From Macrothele yani (Eukaryota; Arthropoda; Arachnida; Araneae; Macrothelidae), in contig CM077024.1 in the NCBI GenBank assembly GCA_039090855.1, positions 62,705,594 to 62,769,593 of the forward strand: DNA of 64,000 nt, in the 5' to 3' direction. This document shows positions 35,840-47,318 of this stretch, piece after piece. Each line of letters begins with the position of its first letter. Position 1 is the first letter of the stretch. The notes under the pieces were generated by a model, which saw nothing but the letters and a program-made list of their open reading frames with translations, had not been told where the DNA came from and did no database searches. Both the position numbers and the translations under genes were made by a program.

Positions 35840-36594
35840 ATTGGCCCTTCTAACTTTCCTCTTAGATGAATCACTTTGTTTCTTTCAAATTTAGATTTGC
35901 TGTTTTTATATTTTAATTGTAGTGGAATTCATTCTGATTAATTAAAGCATATATTTTAACAGGTGAATTTTGAAGGTATGAGGTTGAAACTGATGTGCCT
36001 TATGAAGAAATAGAGATCAGAAAAACCAGTATTCACAAGCAGATTTATGATTTTTGTGCATTTATGCAGACATCAATGTATTACAGTTTTTGACATATTT
36101 TAACTCATTCTTAATTTTACATTTTTACTTGTATACTCAGTTTTTTTTTACATGTGGACTCTTTTTTTTTTTTTTTTTACACTTATACCTCTTCATATTT
36201 AAAACCACCAAAGCTGTACTAATTGTCACTGCTTTGTTTGGGATGAATGTATTTTTTATTAAATAAATAAATTTGTAATGATTTTCACCTTATTTTTAGG
36301 TATTTTTCCCCCTTTCCTTTGAAGCACTTAACTGGCTTCTAGGTGTTCTGCATGAAAATTTAGTTATTTGGTACCAAAGAACTATACTGCTGGATTTTCA
36401 TCAGATCTGTTCTAAATAAAACTTAATGTGCAATTCAAAATTGCTACAGAAAGCGAGGAACTTATATAAATCAAATATTGTATTGAGTGATACTGAAAGT
36501 AATGATGAAAACCATTTTAGGCATTTATAATTAAAAATACAAAAAAATAAATTTTACTAAATACATTTATGCACCATGGGTAAAAAACAAAAAA
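35840..36594. other. No recognised feature
   Basis: AT-rich with poly-T tracts. No supported gene or repeat boundary. Confidence 0.5.
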
Positions 36595-36606
36595 AGCAAT
36601 TATGCT

Positions 36607-36917
36607 GAAAGAAATACGGGATTACGCCATATAATACAAATTTTGAAGATGACAATCCGATTTTGGCGTAAATGTGACAAGGATGGTAAGTCAGATAATA
36701 TCCGAAAACTTGAAAATTTTCATCGTCCTGGAGCGGGACTCGAACCCGCGTCTCCCAGAAAACGCCCGGGTATGCTAACCACTACAGTGGTTAGCATACC
36801 CGGGCGTTTTCAAGTCCCGCTCCAGGACGATGAAAATTTTCAAGTTTTCGGATATTATCTGACTTACCATCCTTGTCACATTTACGCCAAAATCGGATTG
36901 TCATCTTCAAAATTTGT
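36607..36917. mobile_element. tRNA-derived palindromic element, copy 2
   Basis: Perfect 12-bp target duplication AGCAATTATGCT (36595-36606 and 36918-36929). A 29-bp tail (36607-36635) is found on the left only. Arms about 36,636-36,780 and 36,781-36,917 are almost exact inverses. The left arm carries an antisense tRNA-like block (GGGACTCGAACCCGCG). The right arm has lost about 16 bp including most of the B box. The centre is TATGCTAACCACTACAGTGG, so the hairpin has almost no loop. TGGTTAGCATA is A-box-like. Confidence 0.88.
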
Positions 36918-36929
36918 AGCAATTATGCT

Positions 36930-37360
36930 ACCACTAGACTTTCCATTTCATTTCTTCCCATAAATCCATGGCTGCCAAGCTTCCATCCCTTTCCATCTTC
37001 TGAAAATCTGTCACGATTGTCAGGTTATTTTTAAAACTTTATTTTCCCCATAAGTTTTTCTTTTTGCTTCAAAAATTAAGCAAGATAAAATCTTATTTCT
37101 GTGATTGCTGAAATTATGAAGTACCACTGAATGTCATAAGTGTTGAAAACGTTTTTAAAAATTTGCCAGAATTGCATACCTGCCAAATTTTTCTGTTGTC
37201 TACAGGTTGGAAAAAGTTTTTTTGCTGGATTTCTGCACGATGTTCATCCTGGCTGAGATTTATTTTTTTTGGAATTGGCAGAACTTCCCATTCTGACAGG
37301 GGTGAAAATATTTCGTGATTTTCTGTGTATTTTATTTTTTTGATGTTTCGTTTCTCTTGC
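36930..37360. other. No recognised feature
   Basis: Unannotated AT-rich spacer. Confidence 0.5.
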
Positions 37361-37365
37361 TTCTA

Positions 37366-37965
37366 CAGGGTGTCTACCAGTCATGAAAATCATGAGTCAC
37401 AAATTCAGAAAAAAGGTCATGGAAGTCAAGAAAAAGTCACAAATTTTGCTTTGGAGACATTTTTTTTTATTTTTAGTAATTGTTCACTTTCTGACAAAAA
37501 TATGAAGTAGTTCTCCATGGACTGACCACATAAGAGTAGATGTTTCCATTTAACAATTTAAGTGTCAAAACAAAGGGTTATTTGTTCCCTCCTCCACAAA
37601 GAAAATTGATAGTGCAAGAAATGTGTGTATAATGAAGTTTACAACATTTTGGATCCATAAGTTTACAACATTTTGGATCAATTTTTCATTTTACATTATG
37701 CTAGGAGTAAGGACATTTTTCAGGTATAAATGTTAAAGGAAGGGTGTGTGTAATGAAATCTTGTAGCAAAATGGCGCGTATTTCAACTTACTTTTAAAGT
37801 GTGAGTAGATTTTTGTTACTGGCAGAACAGCAGGGGGCACTTTTTCCATAGAAAATAAAAAGAGGGGACATGGTTAACCCCCCCCTCTTTAGTGTGTGGA
37901 TATATATACTGAAGTCTTTTAAAATTGTCATGAATTTGTATTTCCCAAATTTGGTAAACACCCTG
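37366..37965. mobile_element. Non-autonomous hAT-like MITE, 600 bp
   Basis: Inverted ends CAGGGTGTCTACC (37366) and GGTAAACACCCTG (to 37965), with TTCTA/TTCTG outside. Subterminal GTCATGAAAATCATGA-type repeats. No coding capacity. Confidence 0.65.
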
Positions 37966-37970
37966 TTCTG

Positions 37971-39825
37971 CAGTATGTTCCTCATTTTTAATTGTTTTCT
38001 GGTAATGTTCATTTCTTACTTTTTTGTAATGGTGCAAAACTTAGTATTAAAAAAAAAAAATTCTTAATGAAATGCTTGTTTCCCTATTTTGACAGTCTCT
38101 CCTTCAAGATCAATCAATGGGGCATGTAGTTTTACACACACACCTTCCCCATTATTTTTAAGTGAAATTAAATTTTAAACTCTGTTCTTAATCTGTCTGC
38201 AGTAGAATCAGTGCCATTTCTGTGTCCCACAAAATTCCTTTCATGGCAGAGTGATTAAGGCAGTAGCATTTTAAAAACTAATCTCACTTAAAATGTGTGT
38301 TTTGTCATTTCTCATTCACCTCTTGCTATATTAAGGAACAGAGCAGGCATTTTCTTAATGAAATTAAAGTTCAAAAATGTCACTTCCTACTACTCATTGT
38401 GCAGAGAAAATTACTTTGTGTCATGATAGACACCAATAGACAGTTGAGGTTCCAATTTTCAACTTTAATTTTTCTTCAAACAAAAGTAAAAATGCTGGCG
38501 CCTTTTGCTTCTTGTTATAGCAAACAGTGACTAATAAATGGCAAAACATTTATTTTCAGCAAAATTAAAGTTTTAAATGAGAAATACCACTTCTCAGGCT
38601 GCTGTGAAAACAACTTTGTGTCATCGAAATGGTGCTATTTTCTAGCACACACAGGGTAAACTAAAAAATTCAACTTAACCTGTGCTCCAAAAAGGAAAAG
38701 AAAAAAAAATGCTTTCTCCTCTGATGGTATAGCAAGAAGGGACTATATAAGGGACAAGAAAAATGTTCATTCATTCATAAAGAAAATATATTTAAAAAAT
38801 ATAAAATCGTGTTTGTCATATTTCCATTGTTATCTGGATAAAGAGAAACAACCAAAAGAAAAAAATTTCAAGTAATATTTTTGCAAATCCATATTTAATT
38901 TCTTTTCAATCCCTCTCCATATCTAATGAGGGTTTCAATTCTGAGTAAAGTGAATTGAAACCCTGGTAAAGTTCTTGAAACTTCCAATTCATATCAGTTT
39001 AAATAATCATTAGAATATATCAGCGGTGTCTATTTTCTTATTTAGCAATATATTTTTGCCACATTGACCTATAAGGCCTAACTGCGAGCATGACTCAACT
39101 TTCAGTCTTGGCTTTAGCACTTTAGTGGCACCCATGCATATATCCCTTTATGGTCATACTATTTAACTATAGTGAAGCTGCAGATTCAATTATTTTTCCT
39201 TTGTGCCTTTCATTTCAAACATTCATTAAAGCACATGAAACTGTTTCAGTAGTTACCCTGTATTCTGTTCTTAAAACTGAAACCTACCTCACAATATGAT
39301 GTGGAAAAGGCAAGGAGTGAAGTACTTTTTCCTGCAAACCAGGAAAAAAAAAATTCATACTAAGACTCTTCATTGAAACATTCTTCTCTAGGTGTGAGTA
39401 AACCTCTTTGAAATATCTTTTTTTTTTTTATACTATGGTGGGGGTCTTTTATGTAGTCCTTATAAAATTCCAACATGATATTCAAAATCTCATCACCAGC
39501 ATTTTCTAAAGGTGTTATAAAACAGTTATATCATCATCATCATCATAACCATTATGAATCCACTGCTGGACGAAGGTCTTCCCAAGCAAGGCAATTTAAC
39601 TAGGCACGATTAGAAAACTAATTATAGAAAATGCAAAGTGATTAGTTTGCTCAGAAAATACTAAGAAACAACTAGATTTAAGTTTCTGATGTTACAAAGC
39701 AATCTAATTTTATGGCAAATTTTTATATACAGCATTCATTAGCAAATTTCAGTAAAAGTCAAAATAACCCACAAAAAAAAAACTGCTACTTACCAGTGGC
39801 TAAAAAGTATGTTATGAAAATTAAC
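37971..39825. other. Mostly featureless; possible LINE 3' tail at 39,530-39,590
   Basis: A (TCA)n tract followed by CCACTGCTGGACGAAGG and TCTTCCC resembles the antisense 3' end of a LINE common in arthropods. The rest shows no recognisable element. The 38,297-38,530 frame has no domain. Confidence 0.4.
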
Positions 39826-39829
39826 AAAT

Positions 39830-41728
39830 GGTGCAAAAAGAGTTTCACATAGCAAAAGGAAGGTATTAGAGACAAAAAGATTTTTAAATCAAACGATTAA
39901 AAGAAGAGATAAGAAGGAAACATGGTATAACTGTATGCCTTTTTAGCGGAAGAATTTTTTACAGTGGAAAAGTTGAAAATCTTTATTATAGAGAATGGCA
40001 TACAGTAAAAAAAGAAATTTCTCAATAGAGTTTTTAGAGGCAGAGATAGGCTGCAAACAGAAGCGCACAACACAACCCAGTGCCAGAATTGCGAACCACA
40101 AACCTCCTCAAATACAAACCTAAAGTGTTCCATAAGGTAAATGGTATGTTAAGATTTTTTTTAATTGGACATTTAAAATTAGATATTGAGAAAAAATAGA
40201 TTAAATATTTGTGCCTCCTAGCGGCAAAATTGTGCATTATTTTGGGAAGAAAATACACACAAGGAGTTTTCATAGTTAGTAGTATCTGGTAGAAAGAGAA
40301 TATTTTTCAATCAGATTATTAGTCCCGTAGATATTGCTGCAAACGGAAATGTGAGTTTATGCCCTCTAGTGGTGCACTTGTGCATTAAGAAATACTTGAA
40401 ATTATACGAGAAACATTTCGCACCGAAAATGTTCAACAAAGAAAGAATTTTTCAAATCGTACTCCTAGAAATATAGGCAAAAATAACATACGCCCCTGGT
40501 GGAAAAATTATGCACTATTTAAGCAGGAGTTTTGGAGGTGAGCGGCATCGGTCCACAGAGAAATTTTTTCCATTGAGTTTTGAGCTCAGATTTTATTGCA
40601 AATACATCAGAAGCAAAAATAAACACTTACGCCTACTACCAGCCAAACTATTCTTTACCAAAAATGAGAAATTATATGCAAAACATTTCCCCTCGAGAGC
40701 TGTATCCAACGCAGGAAGAATTCTTCAAATCGGACTTTTAGATTGGGAAAATCGTTAATTACTGTTACGCCCTTTAGTGGCACACTTGTGCGTTAAGAAA
40801 TATTTGAAATTATATGAGAAACATTTCGCACCAAAAATGTTCAACAAAGAAAGAATTTTTCAAATTGTACTCCTAGAAACAGAGATATAGACTAAAATAT
40901 ACACCCCCTGGTGGAAAAATTATGAACTATTTAAGCAGGAGGTATTCTCAAAATGTTTTTGGAGGTGAACGGTATCGGTCCACGAAGGAATTTTTTCAAT
41001 CTAGTTTCAAGCTCAGATTATATTGCAAATACATCAGAAGCAAAAATAAACCCTTACACCCCCTGGCAGCCAAACTATTCTTTACCAAAAATGAGAAATT
41101 ATATACAAAACATTTCCCCTCAAAGAGCTGTATCCAATGCAGGAATAATTTTTCAAATCAGACTTTTAGAAGCGGAGATACTGGGAAAATCTCAATTTAC
41201 CGTTACACCCCTAGCGGAAAATTTATACATTATTTGAAAAAGGGACTAACTAAAACAGTCTTCGACATAAATGTTGTCGAAAGGAATTTTTTCAATTGGA
41301 TATTTAGAAGCAAATGTACGAAATAAAATGAATTTTAAATTCGATACGATCTTTATGCGCCCTCTAGCGGCGAGTGAATCGAAAAAAATGGATTATCATT
41401 CTCACGTTTTAAGCTTCCCAATACAAAAATAATTTTACAAATCGAACTAATAAAAGTGATAACATAAACACGACGCCGAAAGATGCTAATAATGCAGCTT
41501 CAGTCTTCCTAACAGACAAAAAAAACAGCCACCACCCCCTCTGCATTTTGCAGTGTGTAGGGGGGGATTTGCCAGACATAAGTTATGTCAGTAGAAAAAT
41601 CCTCAACTACAAACATTGTGCAGGGACAAAAAGACCGGAATAGATAAAATTACAGGACATGTAGCTGAATTTTAGGACATTTCCAGGACAAAATGGAATT
41701 CCAGGACATGTACGAACCATGTACACAC
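39830..41728 (+). repeat. Array of ~145-bp units with CTCTAGTGG-like cores
   Basis: About ten imperfect units. Core positions are 39935, 40212, 40360, 40490, 40627, 40767, 40901, 41057, 41205 and 41357 (spacing mostly 130-156 bp). The clearest reads TATGCCCTCTAGTGG at 40358. A higher-order period of 427 bp links 40,601 and 41,028. The right side ends with CAGGACATGTACGAACCATG, resembling the end of the element at 44,756-46,726. Predicted peptides here simply reflect the repeat. Confidence 0.8.
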
Positions 41729-41838
41729 CACTTATTCCAATTAAATGCACCACATGGAAACTCATAAAAGTAACCACAATGATTCAAAACAGACCTAGTC
41801 ATGTACTTAATTGGTATCATCAATAAATGGACACCATT

Positions 41839-41945
41839 CAGAATTCACAATACATTTTATTTTTTTGTTAACCACAGTTTTGCTGTGCTTCGGCACAGCT
41901 TCCTGGGCCAAAGCATAGCAAAACCATGAAGAAAAAAATTCATTG
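41839..41945. repeat. Fold-back element, about 105 bp
   Basis: AATTCACAATACATTTTATT at the left is the imperfect inverse of the right end (AAAAATTCATTGTGAATT), with inner arms GGTTTTGCTGTGCTTCGGC-like and GCCAAAGCATAGCAAAACC. MITE-like hairpin. Confidence 0.7.
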
Positions 41946-41949
41946 TGAA

Positions 41950-42780
41950 TTACAAACATTGATTTCTTTATTTATATAGATAATAGGTATATTGAACAAT
42001 GTTTGTAGTATATATTACATTTAGAGGTAAATACCCATCATAAAGAATGTAGCAAAATTCACAACATGGTCCTGAGTTCTAAAAATAAACTATATTCATT
42101 ATGTTTGTTATTACACAAGCACAAAATTTTGAATTTTTGCATGATTAGGCAGAGATCTGATGTATTTTTCTCCAGTGTGAAAGAAACATCTTTATCTTCA
42201 GTTTTTTGTTGTTGTTTTTTGTAAAAATAAAACTACGGAGGGAAAAAAATATACTTTTCAATTGACGAGGGAACTAGTTTGCAATAAACCAAATAGCATA
42301 TTTGAAGAATTTACTAACAGTGCTCACTAGTGCCATTTTTTTCATAGCAAATTTATGCTTTTTTCTAGCAGTTTTCTACTTACTTCCAGCTGAGTTCATG
42401 CCTTGTATTCTCTAAAAACATTTTGCAATAGTCTCCAGTTATTATAATTGGAAAGCTGCTTTGCTCTTGCAATAGCTAACTTTTGCTCTTAATTCAGTGT
42501 GCTTCTACTTTATCTTTCTTTTAATAACGTAAGATTAGGGTTAGGCAAAATCATGCTTAGGCCCAAATTAGTGTGTCAGAATGTAAAAGCTATGCATTTA
42601 CAGTACTCATTTCCATAGTGCTGTATTACAACTTTACACACGTTATACTTGAATTACCAGTGACAGGTAACACATGCAAAACCAGAACAGAAAAATCAAA
42701 AAGTTTATATTTTCCTCAGAGATGAACAATTGTTAAGCCTCATCTTTCTTAGTGTGTGAACACTCAACCTTACTTGTGAG
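41950..42780. other. No recognised feature
   Basis: AT-rich, no supported element. Confidence 0.5.
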
Positions 42781-42788
42781 TCTCACAT

Positions 42789-43661
42789 CAGTGGCGCATC
42801 AATGGGGGGGGATCCAACAGGTCCAAACATCCCCTTTAAAAATAATAGCAATGACCCTAAGATACTGTGCTATTACCAAAATAATACATAGTTAATTCAC
42901 GCATACTCTATTGCATGCACAGGCAAGATATGTTCTTTAAATTAAGAAAAAAATATAGGTAAAGGATGTGTATTCTTTCAGTCCTTGAGAGGAGTTCCTC
43001 CTGGGAAAACATGAGCTTCAGCTAGGATCTAAGTGTTTATTCTACGTCTACGAGGTGTGGTAGTGGCTAGTGATTTTCGCAGTATCTTAGTTATGTTGTT
43101 TCTTTACTCAGTAGGCGATGTGTAACGCTGTTGATACATCTGCTTGGTAAAGGAGCCTGTGGCTGTGCTGACCTCTGATCGTTCTCTCTTCGGACAGAGC
43201 TACTTCGGGTTCCTAATGGCTATCCAGAAATTTTCTTGTTTTCTTATCAAATTGCTCCCTAGATAGATATTCATCGAAAACATAGGATGGATGAACAGAC
43301 ACACAAAGTGCAAACATGGTGTGACAGTTATGTGCAATCCATAAAAACCATCTACAAAATTTCAAATCTATCTCCAATGGTTAGCAAGATTATTTGTCAA
43401 AAACAGGCAGACATACAGACAGACTGACAAAAAAAGTACTAATGTGGTCTTAGGTGCAAGAGTTGCTTTCTGACCTTAAAGTCATGTAAATTTCAGGTTT
43501 CCGACCAAGAAGGTTCAACAAAGTATTAGGTAAGTGTTCAATCCATGTTAATATTTCTAGTGTCAGTATTTATCTGTACGAGGTCAATACACACACATTT
43601 TTTTTTCTACAAGATGTTTTCTGGACCCCCTTCCCCCATCAAAATCCTGGGTGCACCACTG
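42789..43661. mobile_element. Non-autonomous hAT element, 873 bp
   Basis: Perfect 8-bp target duplication TCTCACAT (42781-42788 and 43662-43669). Ends CAGTGGCGCATCAATGGGGG and the complement of CAGTGGTGCACCCAGG are typical hAT termini. The body holds no transposase. A GGCAGACATACAGACAGACT stretch near 43,400 recalls the terminus of the minisatellite at 27,220. Confidence 0.85.
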
Positions 43662-43799
43662 TCTCACATCAGTGACTGGCTTGCTGCAGACTACACCTGA
43701 AATGGATCTGTGACATCACTGGGAATGCATACATACATGTCATATCTTGAAGTTGAAGTAATGTCATGGTTGCTGGTTAGTAACTTGTAATCGTTTTTT

Positions 43800-44190
43800 T
43801 CTTTTTTGAAATCCCGTATTGCCGTCCCGCCACTCGTTTCTCTTGTTCTTTTTTAATAAACATTTTCCAGGGAGTCGGAATGTCGACGGTACTAAGTTTA
43901 TTGCAGTTATGATCCCATGTTTATTCGATAACTAATGCTTCTGCCATCCTTAAGTTCACCACCTCTTTGCTTACCGTACAAATTATTTCAAATTTTGGGA
44001 AAGTGTTATTCTCTACACAAAAATTCACCAAGGCAGTTTTTCCCAGTTCTTTTTTTGTGCCAGTTTGTCAAATGTTGTTCCAATCTATATTTGAATTTGT
44101 TTTTGTACTTCCAACATATGTAGTTTGTTTAGTATTGGGGTTAATCTCCTGAATGTGTATGATATATATACCGGATCGATGTACTGATCT
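43800..44190 (-). pseudogene. Penelope GIY-YIG endonuclease fragment
   Basis: On the minus strand: TTYVGSTKTN (YIG half of the motif), a degenerate KLxxH segment, ELGKTALVNFCVENNTFPKF and MAEALVIE, followed by WDHNCNK and a Lys-rich end. This matches the layout of the other endonucleases in the window but is a separate family by sequence. RT is absent. Frameshifts in T-runs. Confidence 0.65.
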
Positions 44191-44299
44191 TGATTTTTCT
44201 TTGTTGTTCAATATTTGTTAGTTACTGAGATACCAAGATATCATTTTTGAACAACAAAGGTTCATGTTCAACATTTGTTAGATGTTACCGAGATACCAA

Positions 44300-44560
44300 G
44301 ACATCATTTTTGAACAACAAAGGTTCATTTTCAAACCCACTTCTTTGCTGTTGTCATCAAGTTTCTGGATAATAGTGTTAACTCTGAGGGTGGGGTACTT
44401 GCAAAAATGACTATGTCATTAGCAAAATGAAGATGGACTAAATAATTTCCATTAATCTTGTCTTTCCAGTTCTCTCAATGACTGAGTTCACTGAAGAGGC
44501 TATGACAACCAACAAATAGCAGTATAACATTAGAAGTGGGAGAAATGTTATCCCACACTT
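44300..44560 (-). pseudogene. LINE reverse transcriptase palm fragment
   Basis: HFANDIVIFASTPPSELTLL on the minus strand corresponds to the FADDI palm motif of RTE/R1-type LINEs (here the first Asp is Asn), followed by NLMTTAKKWV. Short, with a local duplication nearby (GAGATACCAAGAYATCATTTT at 44,226 and 44,291). Confidence 0.55.
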
Positions 44561-44755
44561 GTCAACCTGATTGACCCATGTTGTAAATTATGCCCAACAC
44601 CCTATGGGTGCATACGTTTTATTATATACTCGTAGTATCTCCAGTGAAAATCGTTGGTTAATTTTGTATTTCATGACAGTTTCAAGCATTTATGCAGTAT
44701 GTCCAGATGAAAGTTTGAACACACGTGAATATCTCACCCTTTATGCAGGGTGTGC

Positions 44756-46726
44756 ACGGGTGCTTGAAAACCTAGAAAGTCCTTGAAAATCACGATTATG
44801 TTTTCAAGGCCTGGAATAACAGTATTTTTTTTTTAAAAAAGCTGTCTGGAAAAGCCTTGAAATTAGTGCTTTTAAAATATTTTGAATTTTGTTTAGGAAA
44901 TCAGTGTTACCTCTTATTTAGCATGTCTTTTGTAAAAAAGAAAAAAATCGTGCTTATGTTACCGGTTTGTCCGTCCATCCATATCTCTGCAACTATTAGT
45001 CCGATTTGAAAAATTCTTTGCCGCCCCAGTGACACAGTGGTCTAAGCACAGGCTTGTGACCATTTGCCCTAGAAGGTGAGGCACGGATGCTGTGTTTGTC
45101 ATACGGCAATGCCTCTTTCCCTTCCCTGGAACCAGTGTCCCTAAAATAGGGATGGGAGACTGCTTATCATAGCCCGTTGAGTTGCTCACTGTGGTCGTTA
45201 AAGCCCCAATAAAAAAAAAAAAAGAAATTCTGTTTGCATTAGGAATCTTGAAATGTGCGAATGACGATCCTTGCATTCCGTTGTTTTTTGTTTTTTTTTT
45301 ATGATGCACAATTTCGCCGCTAGAGGCCATAAATTCAGAAGATATCAAATTCAAAATATAATTTATTCCATATATTTGCTTCTAAACATCTGATTGAAAA
45401 AAAAATTTACCTTCCGATTACATTTATGTTGAAGACTATTTTAGGTGTAGTCACTTTTTCAAGTTACACATAGATTTTCTGCTAGGGGTGTAAAAGTAAA
45501 TTGCCCCCCCCCAATATCTCAGCTTCTAAAACTACGATTTGAAAAAAAAAATTCTGAACCGGATCAGCTCCTGATAGCAAATACTTTGCACATAATTTCT
45601 AATTTTTTGGTAAAGAATGGTTTGGCCACCAAGTGACGTTAAGTGTTAATTTCTGCTTCTGATATATTTGCTGCAAAATCTGATCTCCTAAAATCTCGAT
45701 TGAAAATTTTTTTCATGGACCGATACCACTCTCACCAATAAACCATTTGGGAATATTTTCTTCTTAAAATAATGCATGGTTTATCTGCCAGGGGCATAGG
45801 TGTATTGTTTTTTTTTTTTTTCAACATCTCTGCTTTTAAGAGTCCCATTTGAAAAATTCCTTCGTCAGATAGCATTTCGGGTGCGAAATGTTTTCCACGT
45901 ATTTTCATGTAATGCATGACTTTCCGCTAGGGAGCGAAAAGGTAAATTGCATTTTCCTCGAAATCATAGCTTATAAAACTCCGACCTGAAAAAAAAATCC
46001 TGCATCGGATACAGCTCCCGATGGGAAATGTTTTGCTTATAATTTCTAATAATTGGTAAAAAATGGATTGGCTACCAGGGGGTGTAAGTGTTTATTTCTG
46101 CTTCGATATATTTGCAGCAAAATCTGAGCTGATTACTCAACTGAAAAAAATCTTTCATGGACCAATACCGCTCACCTTGAAAAAACCTTTTGAGAATACT
46201 TTCTTTTTAAAATAAATCATAGTTTTTCTGCCAGGGGGTTTTGACACATATCTTATTTTTGTTGATATCTGTGCTTCTACGAGTCCAATACGAAAAATTC
46301 CTTCTTTCTTGGAGAGTTTCTATTGCGAAGTGTTCCTCATAATTTAAATTTTTTTATTAACGTACAAGTCTGCCACCAGAGGGCATAAGTTAACATTTCC
46401 ATTTACACGAATATCTGCGGGACTAAAAGTCTGATTGAAAAACTTCTTTCTTCTGTCAGATACTACAAACTATGCAAGCTCGGTGTGCGCATTTTCTTTC
46501 CAAAACAATGCACAATTTTGCTGTTAGGGGTCGCCAATTTTAATGTGTAACATTCATCTATTTACATCTTTCATCATTTTTTATTACTTAAAACCAAAAT
46601 TACTTTTAAAAAATAATTTGACGATGATGCTGTAAAGCTTAATAATCATCCTGGAATTTTTTTGTATGTCCTAGAAAAGTCCTGGAAAGTTCTTGAATTT
46701 TTCTTCCCAAAAGTGTGCGAACCCTG
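44756..46726. mobile_element. Non-autonomous hAT-like element carrying an inverted array
   Basis: Ends CAGGGTGTGCACGGG (44756) and TGTGCGAACCCTG (to 46726) are inverted, with CCTTGAAAA/TCCTGGAAAG-type subterminal repeats. No clear target duplication. The interior is the ~145-bp array in reverse orientation (45,290-46,560), with cores near 45317, 45479, 45627, 45787, 45924, 46071, 46230, 46373 and 46523. A SINE is inserted at 45,020. Confidence 0.65.
45020..45222 (+). repeat. tRNA-derived SINE, fuller copy
   Basis: GCCGCCCCAGTGACACAGTGG at the 5' end, AGTGGTCTAAGCACAGG A-box-like, body CCAGTGTCCCTAAAATAGG shared with 25,702, then GTTGCTCACTGTGGTCGTTAA and an A13 tail. Flanks AAATTCTTTGC and AAATTCTGTTTGC suggest a target duplication. 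Confidence 0.75.
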
Positions 46727-46732
46727 TCCATG

Positions 46733-47235
46733 GGAACATCTCCGCTGTCATGCCTTCCATATTTTTTGTCTTCAGTTTTGCCACTTCTGCAGTCTCACTG
46801 CATCACCAGATGTGTGCAATTATGCATCTTTGTTTTGTTGTTCTCTTTCCCATTGGCAGTGCCCACTACACCAATTAGTTGTACCCCCCCCCTTTGCTTT
46901 TTTCTTTTCTTTTGTATCATCATTTTTCATGGTTCTGGGATTTATTTTTTTTTCAGCGTTATTTTATTGTGCTTCTGCTGTACATAATTTTTTCCCAAAT
47001 TTGTATTGATGATATTTTTTAATTTTGATTCATTTCTTCTGTTAAAATATTTTATCAATACTGTAATTTCATCACCATTTTGCCAATTTTGTATATGCTA
47101 GTTGAAATGACTTCTCAACCAATTCCTTGTAGTTATAAAAAATTCTTTTCTGTTTTGATTTTCAATGGGCATGTTGTATACCCCAGCCTAAAATAGGTCC
47201 ATGATTTTTTACTAATTAAACAATTTCATTTCTGT
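46733..47235. other. No recognised feature
   Basis: T-rich. The 115-residue frame at 46662-47009 is hydrophobic/Cys-rich low-complexity translation with no domain. Confidence 0.5.
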
Positions 47236-47318
47236 TATGTATTGGGTATATAAATAAGTTTTGAGGGATTTGAGGTGAACAAAACACGTTGTTGGAGAAC
47301 AGAAACAATATTTTAATA

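Noticed and set aside
40510..41326. Apparent paralogous small proteins in tandem
   Set aside because: The similar peptides come from translating the tandem DNA repeat. Frames are not kept between units and the same unit occurs inverted elsewhere.
46662..47009. 115-residue open frame
   Set aside because: Cys- and Phe-rich translation of a T-rich stretch, starting inside a transposon end. No domain or signal context.
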